Shown: piece after piece, positions 10,540-22,499 of the stretch
How positions within the stretch are numbered: position 1 is the first letter of the stretch
Layout: every line of letters starts with the position of its first letter
Assembly: GCA_026545225.1 (NCBI GenBank)
Contig: CM048852.1
Location: 14,778,146 to 14,842,145 of the forward strand
Origin: Cornus controversa
Taxonomy: Eukaryota > Streptophyta > Magnoliopsida > Cornales > Cornaceae
Direction of reading: 5' to 3'
DNA length: 64,000 nt
The notes under the pieces: generated by a model
What the model was told of the DNA's origin: nothing
The model's database searches: none
What the model saw: the letters and a program-made list of their open reading frames with translations, nothing else
Position numbers and translations under genes: made by a program

Positions 10540-12210
10540 AACTGGGATGGAATTAGAAGATTTAATAATAATACGAGAAAGATGATCATCTACTACATTC
10601 TCAGAACCTTTCTTGTCTCGTATTTCAAAATCAAACTCTTAAAGCAAGAGTATCCATCTAATCAAATGAGGCTTGGTTTCTTTCTTGGCTAACAAGTGAT
10701 TTAGAGTAGCATGATCAGAATACACAACTACCTTGGATCCTAACAGATAGGATTGAAATTTATCTAAGGCAAACACGACGGCCAGTAATTCCTTCTCAGC
10801 TGTGGTATAATTCAACTAAACATCTGAGAGGTTTTTACTAGCGTAGTAGATAGCATGAGGAAGCTTATCTACACGTTGTCCTAGGACAGCTCCCATAGCA
10901 TATTCAGATGCATCGCACATGATCTCAAATGGTAAAGACCAATCAGGAGGTTTCATAATCGGGGTGGAGGCTAGAAGAGAACGGAGATTTTCAAAAGCTT
11001 CAAGACATGTTTTATCAAGGTTGAAAGGAGTATCTTTGGCAAGTAAATTGCACAATAGTTTAGCTATCTTGCTAAAGTCTTTGATATATCGATGATAAAA
11101 TCCTACATGTCCAAGGAATGATCTAATTTGCCTCACCGATGTAGGTGGTGGAAGATTAGAAATGAGTTCAACCTTGGCTCTATCTAATTCAATTCCTCTT
11201 TTTGACACAATGTGTCCTAATACTATTCCTTCTTTTACCATGAAATGACTCTTCTCCCAACTCAAGATCAAATTTGTCTCTTTACAACGCTGAAGAACAA
11301 TTGACAAATTTTGGAGACATTTTTCAAAGAAGGTCCAAAGACTGAAAAGTCATCCATAAAAACTTTAAGAAAATTTTCCACTATGTCTGAAATAATAGAC
11401 ATCATACAGCTTTGAAATGTTGTAGGTGCAATACATAACCCAAAGGGCGTACGTCTATAAGCAAATATTCCAAATGGACATGTGAAGGTTGTCTTCTCTT
11501 GATCTTTTGGATCGATAGCTACTTGATTATAGCTAGAATATCCATCTAGAAAACAAAAGTAACTCTGACCAGCGAGACGTTCTAGGATTTGATCAATAAA
11601 TGGTAAGGGAAAATGATCCTTCCTAGTTGTAGAGTTGAGTTTTCTGTAATCAATGCACACACGCCAAGCAGTTGTTGTGCATTGCGGAATTAATTCTCCA
11701 GTCGAATTCTCAACTACGGTGATTCCAGACTTCTTAGGTACCAATTAAATGGGGTTCACCCATTTGCTATCAGAGATGGGATAGATGATTCCTGCATCTA
11801 ACAACTTGACTACTTCCTTCATCACAACTTATTTCATATTTGGATTTAATCTTCTTTGTACCTCACAAGATGGTTTAGCATTATCCTCCAGATGAATGCG
11901 ATGCATACAAATAGAAGGATTGATTCCTTTTAAATCAGCTACAGTTCATCCAATCGCCTCTTTGTGCAGTCGAAGTATAGTCAACAAACTACTTTCTTGG
12001 TCCTTTGTCAAGTCCAAAGCAATGATAACTGGAAGAGTTTCATTAGAATCTAAGAAAATGTACTTTAGCTTGTCCGGAAGTGGTTTGAGCTCTAATTTGG
12101 GCGGGGATTCAAGGGATGGAATTGAAGGAGTACTAGACAATAACGGAAGTGGCTCCTTTGACATTTTCCATGGTGAAAAGTCCATGATAGTATCAATCTC
12201 AAACACAGAA
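10540..12210 (-). pseudogene. Reverse transcriptase and RNase H region of Athila A (fossil)
   Basis: Motifs in order on the minus strand: the pre-RT block ELKPLPDKLKYIFL near 12060-12110; VPKKSGIT, WRVCIDYRKLN, DHFPLPFIDQ, FLDGYSSYNQ and the catalytic-box peptide VFMDDFSVFG between about 11744 and 11330; LGHIVSKRGIELDRAKVE and RSFLGHVGFYHRYIKDFSKIA in the connection; then the RNase H start FEIMCDASEYAMGAVLGQ near 10880-10930. All are Athila-type. The region is broken several times and could not yield a full polyprotein. Confidence 0.9.
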
Positions 12211-12659
12211 TTGACTTAACTATTTTTGATGTCAAATCCTTCAAAATCATAGTGAGTCAAGAATGCCTCTAAAGGGTCTTTTGATAAAAAGGATGAAAGT
12301 GAATCTTCAACCATTTCATCAATGATGTCAAGGAAGAAGCATTCTTTTGCATCTGACGGATGTTGTGAAGCATTGAAGACGTTCAATCTTACATTCATGT
12401 TCCCAAAAGATATGTCCATAACCCCTGTTCTGCAATTTCTACATGCATTAGCCGTGGCTAAGAAAGGTCGACCAAGGATTATAGGTACATATTTTTTTGG
12501 ATTTTGGACGGGTTCGGTGTCAAGGACAATGAAATTGACTAGAAAGTAGAACTTGTCTACTTTGATGAGAACATCCTCAATGATTCCTCAAGGTTGCTTA
12601 ACCGATCTATTCGCAAGTTGTAGGACAATTGGAGTTGGTTTAAGCTCTCCTAAGCCTAA

Positions 12660-12965
12660 CTACGAGTATACTGAGTAAGGAAGTAGATTAACACTAGCAC
12701 CTAAATCAAGTAGGGCTTTTCCAATTTCATAGTTTCCAATGACACACGAGATTTTAGGAGCACAAGGGTCCTTGAATTTTGGAGGTGTGTTGTACAGCAG
12801 TATGGAACTAACTTGCTCAGTGAGAAGAATTTTCTTTGGAACATGACTCCTTGATTTTCTCTTCTGTGTGCACAAGTCCTTGAGAAATTTGGCATATGAA
12901 GGAATTTGTTTGATTGCATCAAGAAGAGGAAGATTAATCTTAACTTGCTTGAAAACTTCCATCAT
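12660..12965 (-). pseudogene. Protease region of Athila A (fossil)
   Basis: The peptide contains DLGASVNLLPYSVYS near its C-terminal end, the D-[ST]-G-like active-site block of retroelement aspartic proteases in its usual Athila form (DLGAS). It is preceded by the conserved LPLLDAIKQIPSYAKFLKDLC segment that links gag to protease in Athila elements and that element B also has (28509-28720). The C-terminal half of the protease (ILGRPFL block) lies further along on the same strand near 12440-12480. Confidence 0.85.
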
Positions 12966-12983
12966 GTCCTGGATCTTTTCTCT

Positions 12984-14753
12984 TTACTTTCCATAATAGT
13001 ATGGTTCTTTGAGATGTTCAGGATATGGAGCTTTGGGCTCATATCTGGTCTTAAGAATGGGAATAGGTGAAGAAAGAACTTCATTCCTGACTTCTTTGTC
13101 CTTTGACAATTGTTTCACCAAATCTTTTGAATTTTGGGGCAAATTATTTGGATTTTTAGGGATTTCTTTTGGAACTTTTGGAATCTCATTTTTTTCATCT
13201 TCCTTTTTCTTAATCTTGTAATTTATTTCCTTCCCACTCCTAAGGGTCATGATGGCTTGGACATGCTCATGATGAGAGGAACTAGATGTATTCTCATCAA
13301 TCATGTATTGTCCTTTTGGTTTAGGATTGACCACTGGTTGACTTGAAAGTTTTCCCTCCTCTCTTCTATTCAAAGAATTAGCTATTTGCCCGATTTGGGA
13401 TTCTAGCTTAGAAATGGATTGAGAATGGGAATGCAACAATTGAGTATTTGACTCAAGATTACTCAATGCAGCCATCACCCTATCTTCAAAAGCTGAATGC
13501 CTAGGAAGTGGAGTTGCTTGGTTTTGGTGTTGTTGAGCAGGTTGGTAATTGGATGAGGGATTGAAAGGATGACTATTGGATGCAAAATTGGATTGTATGG
13601 GTTGTCCAATAGGTTGAGGATTTGAATTTCCTGTAGCTTGGGGTCTCCATGAAAAATTAGGATGATTTCTCCATCCCGGGTTATAGGTATTAGAATATGG
13701 ACTATTCCCTAGTCTAGAGAAAGTAACATTCACTTGTTCTTGCCCAAGTTTAGAAAATTGGCCAATGATTTGAAAATCTTTGGCATGATGTGATGGACTA
13801 GAACAACACAACTCCGGTGGCACAGATGACTGAGTAGGAGGTGCTTGACTTGCTGCCATCAGTTGATCCAGTTTCTTTGACAATGCATCCACTTTAATAG
13901 ACACATCTACTAAATTGGCTACTTCAAAGAGACTTTTGACCTTAGAATGACTAGATGAAGCATGATGCATGGAATTTTCACTAAGATTCTCAAAAAGTTT
14001 CCAAGCTTCACTTTCACTCTTTAGCATGAATGTTCCACCACAAGAGGCATCAACCATTTGTCTATGTGGTTCAGTTAATCCATCATAGAAACATTGCACC
14101 AATTGCCATTTTTGGGATAGCATGATGAGGAGACTTCCTAAAAAGATCTTTCAATCTCTCCCAAGTTTCATAGAAATGTTCTCATTCACTTTATGCAAAT
14201 CCAGTGATAGATTTTCTAATTTGATTGGTTTTTCCTATGGGAAAGTACTTCTGGAGGAACTCTTGTTGTAATTGTGTCCAAGAAGTAATCGTGTTATTTT
14301 TTAAGGATTTCAACCAATGCTTAGCTTTGTCTTTCAAAGAGAATCTTCAGTAAAACCTTGCATCCTTAGGGTAGAGCAAATTTCAAGGAATTCATCAAGG
14401 TGCCTATATGGATCTTCATTATTAAGTCCATAAAAAGATGGTAACATTTGGATAACACTGGACTTAATTTCATAATGGGTGGCCGTTACATTTGGTAATT
14501 GAATTCCTGAAGGAGAGTTGTATGTGGTAGGAATGTAATGATCCCGAAGGAACATTGGTCTTTCCTCAACCATTATGGGTGGTACAACTTCTTCTACAAT
14601 TACTGGTCTTGCACCATCTTGTGCCATGTTTTCAATTGAATATTCTCTAGGTAAATTAAAGTCCCTTACAGTTCCTTTAAGATGCCTAAGAGTTCTTTCA
14701 AGATTAGGATCTAATGGAAGTAATGGTAATGACAACGAACGGCGACCAAACAT
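12984..14753 (-). pseudogene. gag region of Athila A (fossil)
   Basis: The N-terminal part begins MFGRRSLSLPLLPLDPNLE and carries the Athila capsid-like block (IKSSVIQMLPSFYGL, EDPYRHLDEFLEICS). Further on come WQLVQCFYDGLTEPHRQMVD and a Pro/Ser/Gln/Asn-rich linker, then a Lys/Glu-rich stretch before the protease. The matching region in element B (28509-30122) has the same block order. In the family this protein forms the particle core. The region is broken in several places. I saw no CCHC zinc knuckle, which is common in this lineage. Confidence 0.85.
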
Positions 14754-15378
14754 AAACTAACAAACAAAATAAAAAATTTAAACACACAAAAACAACCAAA
14801 AACAAAAATTATTAAAAACTACTTCTCTTTGAATTTTACAATTAATAGCTTACCGATTAAGGGCCTTTAAAATGAGAACAAAGTAGTACATATGAAAGGA
14901 GGAGAAGCACTACGCTTGCTTAATGACAGAACATCCAAGCTTTCATATTAACTATCCTTTGCCACTCAAATTAAAGGGTACTCACCGGAGTGACTAAAAA
15001 TTGAGTCCTTCGGAGAAGAATAGTTTTTTTTTAGAATGAAAATACTAGTAATACTCAAACAAACACACTCAATATAACAGCAAGAAAAGAGGTAAACAAT
15101 GTAAATTGCAAAACTTACCCGATGTCCTTGAAAGATCAACTCTTAAGGGTGCCAACGTTGAACATGAGATTTGACAATTCACAAAAACAAACAAAACAAA
15201 TATATAAACTACAAAAAAAAAATTAAAACAATGTAAAATACAAGACTTACCCGCTTTCTTTTGAAAGATCAACTCTCAAAGCTTGTAGCAACTCTTGTAC
15301 CTTCACACTTTAACAAACAAATTATATACCAAAATATTTACAAATCTTAACTATAATCAAACAAGATTTAATCAACAT
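14754..15378 (-). other. Leader of Athila A with an internal duplication
   Basis: This non-coding stretch lies between the primer site and Gag. It holds two copies of a roughly 63-bp segment about 133 bp apart (15093-15155 and 15226-15288). Each copy contains, on the minus strand, GGGTAAGT or GGGTAAGTC, which looks like a consensus 5' splice donor. No open frame of note is visible. Confidence 0.6.
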
Positions 15379-15396
15379 TCCCCGGCAACGGCACCA
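15379..15396 (-). other. Primer-binding site of Athila A (tRNA-Asp type)
   Basis: The minus strand reads TGGTGCCGTTGCCGGGGA immediately inside the LTR. This differs at one base from the standard Athila primer site, TGGCGCCGTTGCCGGGGA, which pairs with the 3' end of tRNA-Asp. It fixes the element's orientation and the LTR boundary. Confidence 0.85.
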
Positions 15397-15401
15397 AAAA
15401 T

Positions 15402-16966
15402 TGTTGTGCTTGGAAATGGTACTTTGTTTTACCAAAATAGTTCTTGTCCAATTCTTAATAAACCACTTGCAATAGCACGAATCTTTGTAAGATAGGGCTC
15501 TTGTGAAGGTATCGATCCCACAGAGAATGTGATTAAATTACTCTTATTTGATTCATTGAAAGAGAAGTTGATATTTTTGATATTTGTTTAACATAAAATA
15601 AAATGACACTAGCTATAATTTTAAATTGATAAATATAAGAGGGACTAGGGTATTGATTTCACCACTAGCCTCACATCAATGGAAGAATGTATTTCAACTT
15701 GGGAAAGTTACATATGTATAATCATGATTCATGAGATTTGTCACATACCACCATGATATTTTCAACAAAATACATAAATCAAAAGATAAGAATAATTCAT
15801 CTCTAGTTAGCATGAATCGTCTACCTAACTACTTAAATAAAAGACATAACATGAAATTAAAAGTGTAGAACGATTCATCTTCCTTAAGCATGAATTATCA
15901 AATCTAATGAATTTATGTTCAAATAAAACTATTGTATAACTTTCATACTATATAAGACAAGAGAAGAATGAAGTCAAGATTAAACATAACTTTATACTTC
16001 AATTACAAATGTAATCCTCAAAGTTATACAACTTATTATACACATATAACAATCCCAAATAAAGATACTATTATCATACTATTGATGCTTGGCTAGGGCT
16101 ACATCAATGCCCTAGGAAGAGTTTTAGCTCCTTATGGATAACTTACAAGTCTTCATGGTTGGAGAACACTTCATATTTCTCTATGTGTGCAAAATTTTTC
16201 CACTCACTTCTCCTCTCTTTACACTACTCAATTCCCCTCCATTTATAGCCAAAGTTAGTGCAATATGAGTGTCCACCATTTCTTCCACTTAAACTCATCC
16301 TATGGCCTAAATAGCTCCATATATAATCCATTTTAGAAGAATTGGAACATCTCCCTCCATGTGTATAGCACTTTGATGAATTCATTGAGTGGGGTGGTTG
16401 CTTGTCATATCATTGGTCACTTGTCACAAATTTTCAAAGCAACCAAAGAAAAATTTGCTCAGAATATTTAATCTACAATTTTGGCCACTTTCAACCACTA
16501 AGATGTTAGATTTAGAGATTTCTCAAAACTAAACGTATTTAGAACTCTCTTTTATCTTTTTACAGCCATAAAAATTGCCTTAATTGGAGTTTGGAGCATG
16601 AAGTTATGGTCAAAATACAAACAGTGCGCATATCAGAATTTTTGGCTTGAGATTAGTCTTGAACTTGTACTTGACCTAATGAATGAACCAATTCAGATTT
16701 TTGGCCCGTTTTGCATTAAATCTTCAATATAGCTTGCCCCAATCCAAGGACTCATCATTGGAAGTTGGCCCAAACTAATGGCAATTTCTTGTTCTTATGG
16801 AAGCCTCATTGAAAGCCCAAGAACCATGAAATTAACCATTATTTCATCTAAGGATATGAAAATGACAAAAACAAAATAATACTATAAAAATACTACTATA
16901 AACATAATTAAAGGATTAACATATGTAAATTAGAAGGACCGAATGCACAACATTCTGTGCTTATCA
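15402..16966 (-). repeat. 5' LTR of Athila A
   Basis: This 1565-bp LTR starts TGTTGTGC next to the primer site and ends CTTATCA on the plus strand, the same terminal style as the LTRs of element B (TGATGTGG to CTTATCA). It shares the block about a 'fixed' dinucleotide-poor leader and the phrase TTTCACCACTAGCC with B and with the solo LTR at 2481-4003, which places all of them in one lineage. The right target-site copy would be ATGAT at 16967-16971; its partner is off the window. Confidence 0.8.
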
Positions 16967-17147
16967 ATGATGAACACAAAACCTTACAAATGTAAAAGAA
17001 AAATATAAAAGACATAAAAATATAAAGTGCATGAATGAAATTTGTTGCTCTTCCAATCATCAACCTTCTAATGGCTCTCCATAAGTTGAGGCTAATGAAT
17101 ATATGGAAAGATATTTAATGGAGAGCCCAAAAATAAAGAGAATAATG
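16967..17147. other. Short flank between Athila A and the LINE
   Basis: The 181-bp A+T-rich stretch shows no gene. It contains fragments of the 30-bp unit (GTAAAAGAAAAATATAAAAG, ATAAAGTGCATGAATG) and CCTTCTAATGGCTCTCC. Both reappear on the far side of the LINE at 62581-62790 (CCTTCTAATGGATCTTC). The flank is therefore the other half of the locus the LINE landed in. Confidence 0.6.
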
Positions 17148-17155
17148 TAAAGACA

Positions 17156-17623
17156 ACAACAACAACAACAACCAAGCCTTTTCCCAATTACTTAGGGTCG
17201 GCTACATGAATCTGATGTTTCCATTCTGCTCTATTTAAGGTCATCTCCTCAGTTAATCCACATGCTATCATATCTTTCTTTACTACTTCTACCCACGCTA
17301 GCTTTGGTCTCCCTATTCCCCTAGCATTGCCCTCAATTTGGACTGTCACTTTTCCTGACCGGTGTAGTTAAAGGTCTTCTTCGCATATGTCCAAACCATC
17401 TTAGCCAATTTTCTCCCATTTTATCTCCAATTGGTGCTACTCCAACCATCTCTCGAATGTGTTCATTTCTAATTCTATCCTTTCTAGTCTTCCCGCACAT
17501 CCATCTCAACATTCGCATTTTTACGACACTCACTTTATGCAAATGTTGTTGCCTAGCTGCCCAACATTCGGTACCGTAAAGTATGGCTAGTCTAATGGTT
17601 GTTCGATAAAACTCCCCTTTCAA
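17156..17623 (-). pseudogene. LINE C-terminal region and 3' end
   Basis: The minus-strand frame 17623-17333 encodes FYRTTIRLAILYGTECWAAR, MLRWMCGKTRKDRIRNEHIR and NWLRWFGHMRRRPLTTPVRK, the conserved domain after RT in plant RTE-like LINEs. It continues with a frame change toward the GTAGCCGACCCTAAGTAATT-like 3' end (17180-17205) and the (TTG)n tail. The 3' end serves as the RT recognition site in this group; that role is known from the family, not shown here. Confidence 0.85.
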
Positions 17624-18786
17624 TCATAAGGGGATATGCCTATCACACAATATACTAGATGCACCCCTCCATTTAACCCATCCTACCTTGATTCTATGAC
17701 TAACGTTATCTCCAATTTCTCCCTCATTTTGAATAATTGAGCCTAAATAGCAAAAAAATGTTCACTTTTTTGTACCTCTTGATTCACAATCCTCACTACA
17801 TTCTCATTTGTCCTTCAAGATTTACTGAAGTTACACTCAATATATTCAATTTTATTTCGACTTATCTTAAACCCTTTTAGTTCTAAAGCTTTTCTCCAAA
17901 CCTCCAATTTGGCATTAACTCATTCTCTAGTCTCATCAACTAAAACAATATCATCGGCAAATAGCATACACCATGGAATATCCTCTTGGATGTGTCTTGT
18001 CAGCTCATCCATCACTAAAGCAAAAAGGTATGGACTTAATGTGGATCCTTGGTGTAAGCCTACAATAATTGGGAATGTTCTTGTTTCCCCTACAAGCGTT
18101 CTCACTATAGTTACACAGCCATCATACATGTCCTTTATTGTGTCGATGTATCCTTTTGTGACTCCTTTCTTTTCTAAAACCCTCCATATTAGGTCTCTAG
18201 GTACCCTATCATAGGCTTTCTCCAAATCAATAAAAATAATATGGAGATCTCTCTTCTTCTCTCTACATCTTTCCAATAGTCTCTTCAACAAGTGAATAGC
18301 CTCCATCGTTGATCTACCCTGCATGAATCCAATTTGATTCTCTGAAACTTCCATCTCTTGTCTTAGGTGTTGTTCAATCACTCTCTCTCAAAGTTTCAGA
18401 GTGTGACTCATTAATTTAATACCACGATAATTATTACAACTTTGTATGTCTCTTTTATTTTTATATATAGGTACAAGAAAACTTTGGCGCCACTCATCTG
18501 ACATCCTCTTAGTTGTTATAATTTTATTGAACAATTTTGTTAACCAAGACAAGCCAACTTCTCCTAGACACTTTCACATCTCAATAGGAATGCCATCGTG
18601 TCCTAAAGCCCTCCTCGATTTCATCTTCCTTAAGGCATTCCTAACCTCGCACTCCTTGACTCTACAGAAAAATATAATATCTCTAACATTTTCCTCTATG
18701 CCTAAACATCTTATATGGTTTTCATTTAGCAATTTCTCAAAATAGCTTTTCCATCTTTTTTTAATTCCATCATCTTTTACTAAAAT
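17624..18786 (-). pseudogene. LINE reverse transcriptase region
   Basis: The best frame is 18381-17920 (153 residues): ENQIGFMQGRSTMEAIHLLKRL (RT block 2), IIFIDLEKAYDRVPRDLIW (block A, catalytic Asp in FIDLEKAYD), GLHQGSTLSPYLFALVMDEL (block B) and LFADDIVL (block C; FADD at about 17950-17961, both catalytic Asp kept). An upstream frame near 18446-18745 continues the fingers region in another phase, and a further phase change follows block C. With in-frame stops between, the protein is not intact although the two palm motifs are. Confidence 0.88.
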
Positions 18787-19329
18787 TCATGAATCTTCAC
18801 ACTTAATACATTTAATATGGCTAAAGTCTCTAGTTTTCCTCTCCCTTAGCTTGGCAAGTTTATATATATTCTTCTCCCCATCTTTTGTACCTAGTTTAGC
18901 ATAAAAATCGTCATATTCTCTATGATTTACCTCACTTGCTACTTTCTTAACTTCTTTATTTACTTTTTTATATTTGTTAAAGGTTTCACTATTCCTAGTT
19001 TTTTGCCAAACTTTATAGCATTCCCATTTTAGTTTTACAATTTTTTGAACTTCTTCGTTCCACCACCAAGTTTCTTTAAATGACGGTCTCATTCCTTTTG
19101 ATTCTCCAACAACTTCTTTTGCTACTCTTTTTATATATGTAGCCATTTTATTCCACATTAAGTTTGTTTCATCATCTACATTCCATGTTGCTTCTTTTAA
19201 TAATTATTTTAAAATGAATCCATTTTCTCCCCTCGTAAATTCCACCACCTAGTCCTTGGGTTTATGGTTCTTTTTCTACTTCTTGGTTATCCTTTTATAC
19301 ATAAATCTAAGACAAGAAGCCTATGTTGT
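18787..19329 (-). pseudogene. LINE linker between endonuclease and RT
   Basis: The frame 19158-18787 encodes WNKMATYIKRVAKEVVGES, KETWWWNEEVQKIVKLKWEC and a long Lys-rich helix region ending KLRERKTRDFSHIKCIKCED. This is the usual spacer of RTE-like plant LINEs (KETWWWN block). Upstream, 19200-19324 keeps KPKD and RLLVLDLCIKRITKK with two stops. Element B sits immediately upstream, after GTTGT. Confidence 0.8.
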
Positions 19330-20696
19330 TGATGTGGTTAAACTTGATTGTAATTGTAAGCTTATTTTTGCCCTTTTTCAAAATATAATTTAATCACTAG
19401 CAAGAGCACGAATCTTTCTAGATATGGTTCTATATAGAGGGCATCGATCCCACGAGGACTAGTTGTTAATTGTCTTGAAGAGAGATTAATTTCACTTTAA
19501 TTCTAAAAATAAGGTTTTGATTTTTGTTTTAAAACTATTGCATGAAATGTAAAAACACTAAATTTAAAGAGTTGTAAGTTGGGAGAGAGAACTAGGGGTG
19601 GTTTTCACCACTAGCCATTCACATTTCCATAGATGTAGCAAGCTTGAGATTTATAAAATTAAATGCCTAACAATGTCATTAGGCTTGTGACCTCAATAAC
19701 ATATCAAAAGATCAATGTATTTTCCAACCTATCATAACCCATCTTCAACAAGCATAGTTCTTCAACCTAACTAATTACCCTACTCTTTAAGTGAACCTAA
19801 ATGCATCCAAAGTACCTCATCTTGGCATGGTTTATACAAGCAAGAACAACACATTCCATTTAAATACCATTACTTAGCCATCATTTGCATTTCTTGTGGA
19901 AGATGCAAGTGTTGTGCATTCATAAGATGGATTCTACTCTAAGACAAGAATAAAAACAATATCATATGAATATATATAAGAAATGTATAAGTGTACATCA
20001 TCACTAGACTAAGTAATCAGCATTTAAATACAAATCCCAAATAATGCTACAAAAATGAACAAGTTTACATGGCTAGGGGTTTCACCCACACCCTAGTAGA
20101 GAAGTTAGTTGATCATGGCAGCCTTGCACTCTTCCATTGATGGATAAAATGAAGCTTCAAGGTCTGGTTCAGCTTCTCCTTCTCCTCTCCCGAAAGTCTC
20201 TAATGTATGGTATATGATATATGAGAGAAATGGCTCATTTTGTGCATATTTGGCTACTTTTCATCATTGGGACCCGCCATGTATATATATATAGCAATAT
20301 ATATATACCAATTAAATCAATAATATCTCCATGTGTCTTCTTCAAGTCAGAAAATCCATCCAAGTCGTGCAAAAAGGTGGATTTTGTTGCAAGTGGGAGA
20401 GCAGGTGAGCAAGTGGGTAAGTGGGTCTGCAGAATCTTGATTGATTGAGATTGGAATCTCGATTGATCGAGATTTCGATTAATCGAAATCAACATCTCGA
20501 TTCATTGAGATGCCTTAGCTTCATTTCTGAATTCTGCTCTTCAACTGCAAATGGCCTCAAACATTGCTCCTTTTGGTACAATACCTGCAATACATCAAAA
20601 ATACAAAAATACCGTAAATGTACCTCGGTAAACGTAATAATGGGACTAACATATGCAATAAAGAGGGTTCAAATGCATAGTATTGAACACTTATCA
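19330..20696 (-). repeat. 3' LTR of Athila B
   Basis: TGATGTGGTTAAACTTG to GAACACTTATCA on the plus strand, bordered by GTTGT on the left and the polypurine tract on the right. It contains the GATC-rich palindrome cluster at about 20437-20513. Confidence 0.93.
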
Positions 20697-22499
20697 CACC
20701 CCCAAACTTACACATTGCTAGTCCCTTAGCAATGCAATGTTACAAAAATGAAATGAACTATCTTATACAAAAATTGAATCATGCTCAGTCATCAACTAGA
20801 TAAAGGATGATTATCCGTTCATTTCACACCTGACAAATGCAACAAGTATTACAGAACTATGCGGTCATTAGCAAAAATGGACCTTCACAAACTATAAACA
20901 GACGACAGTCCCCACATAATGGCCAGTCCGAACAAAAATACCGATTCCAACCCCAAAATCCTCTTTGAAGAGTGAACATGCATTCTAACGTGTGGCTTTG
21001 TCATATTTGGAGAAAAATAAGAACAAATCTGTTTTTAAAAGAAAAACTCATTAAAATTCTCGACACTGTTGTTCATTACCGCAAAACATACATGAATGCT
21101 CATGTGCGGATGACCGTGCAATGCTTAGCTCTTTTTGCTTTCTTGCAAGCCCATGTAGCGGCATTGGGCCAATGACTCCCAAACCAATTGGTTTTTAGAC
21201 ATTAGGTGAAGAAACAACCCTCGGACTTAATAACCGAGCTTACAAGGCGATGAGCTTAAACAAGCCACCCGCTTATTATTGCTCAACCTTGCACACTTAT
21301 ACGCGAATACTCTATGCTTAATGAGGCATAGAGATCCGATTTATTGAGTGAGAAGGCTTATTGCATATTTTTCTCTCTTTTTTTTTTTTTTAAAAACAAC
21401 CGAAAGAACTCATTCTTTAAGCTATTCAAATAAAAATAGAAATTTACAAAATTCTCCATCAGACTTATACCCCACAATTTAAAATGCATGTATGCGAATT
21501 TGTGCGGTTAAGGACAAATTTAGGGCAAGAACCGTACATATTCATATTTGAACAAAAATGTGCACCGTTCTAACCTATTACATAGCTTGCAAAAGTGCGG
21601 GTATTTACAATGTTAAAGCTCTTAACTAGTGGCTACATTTACCTCGGACATTTATTCGAATGATCTTCCCTTAAAAAGCAAGACATCATAGCAAGCATGC
21701 AAAAATATAAAGAAAAAAAAATTGCTCTACAATGATAATCAATACAAAGATTGAACATTTGCATGCATATGCAAGTGGTATAGCATACCGCACCCCCAAA
21801 CTTAGATGCAACATTGTCCTCAATGCTTGGACAAAAAGAACAAGGAAAGAAATTACCGGGACTGCAGAACTCGACAAAAATGACATTCCAACACGGCCGG
21901 TCATCCTGTAAATGAGAAAAACCTGCACAGAACACCAACTGGATACCACAAGCATTAAATGGAACAAAAAGTACATGAAAAGAACATGATAAAAGAATTA
22001 TGTACAAGTTGACAATGCCGAGATCAATGCACATCCAAGGCTCTGAACTGGTGTTTCCCAATTGACTAAGAGGTCTATGCAATAAGATATTGACTATCCA
22101 GGCACGCTAATGTATAGCATGCAAAGGGGATGCCTTTCTTTATTAACGCCATACTACGTTGAAGCAATCTCAACAGTATTGGGAATTGAAACCAGGCGGT
22201 AATAAATGGAAATCATCAACTGATTCACATATAGCAATTAGGGAAGTGGTACTACATACATAGTCAAAGTATAGAGAGCAAAGATATTGGTAGAAAGTAA
22301 AAAAGAAAGACAGTAAATAGAACACATGCTATAAAAGAAATGACAACTGTATTCCATATATGTCAAAATGAGTTTCAGTACAAAAGGGTACATGCATTTG
22401 GAATACACAAAAACTAACATGGCCAACATGGCCTATCAAAAAGCAAAGAAAGAAAAACAACGGAAAGTAAAGCAGAAAATACGAAAAGATAAAGCTACT
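20697..22499 (-). other. 3' non-coding part of Athila B with two polypurine tracts
   Basis: The minus strand carries AAGTTTGGGGGTG twice: at 20697-20710, abutting the 3' LTR (the working polypurine tract by position), and at 21791-21804, 1.1 kb upstream, preceded by the family's usual CATTGAGGACAATGTTGCATC phrase. A 147-codon open frame (22082-21639) crosses the second tract. Its composition (Cys/Phe-rich, no homology I recognise) does not suggest a protein. The rest is A+T-rich with no visible gene. Confidence 0.65.

Larger units (their letters stand above)
1..16966 (-). mobile_element. Athila-lineage Ty3/gypsy element A (fossil, runs off left edge)
   Basis: Read on the minus strand from right to left the parts are: 5' LTR, tRNA-Asp-type primer site, gag, protease, reverse transcriptase/RNase H, integrase. 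The order and peptide motifs (LPSFYGLNNEDPYRHLDEF in Gag, DLGASVNLLPYSVY in protease, FMDDFSVFG in RT, SDGGKHF and [10 protein letters not shown] in integrase) match the Athila lineage. The element is interrupted by E1 at 65-9257. Bases 1-64 continue the integrase-proximal sequence and align with the matching part of element B near 24900-24965. The 3' LTR lies outside the window. The coding region is broken many times, on the order of ten. Its age cannot be read from LTRs because only one is present; E1 is younger. Confidence 0.9.

Noticed and set aside
21639-22082. 147-codon minus-strand frame in Athila B
   Set aside because: It crosses the second polypurine tract and the family's usual non-coding context; no homology recognised.
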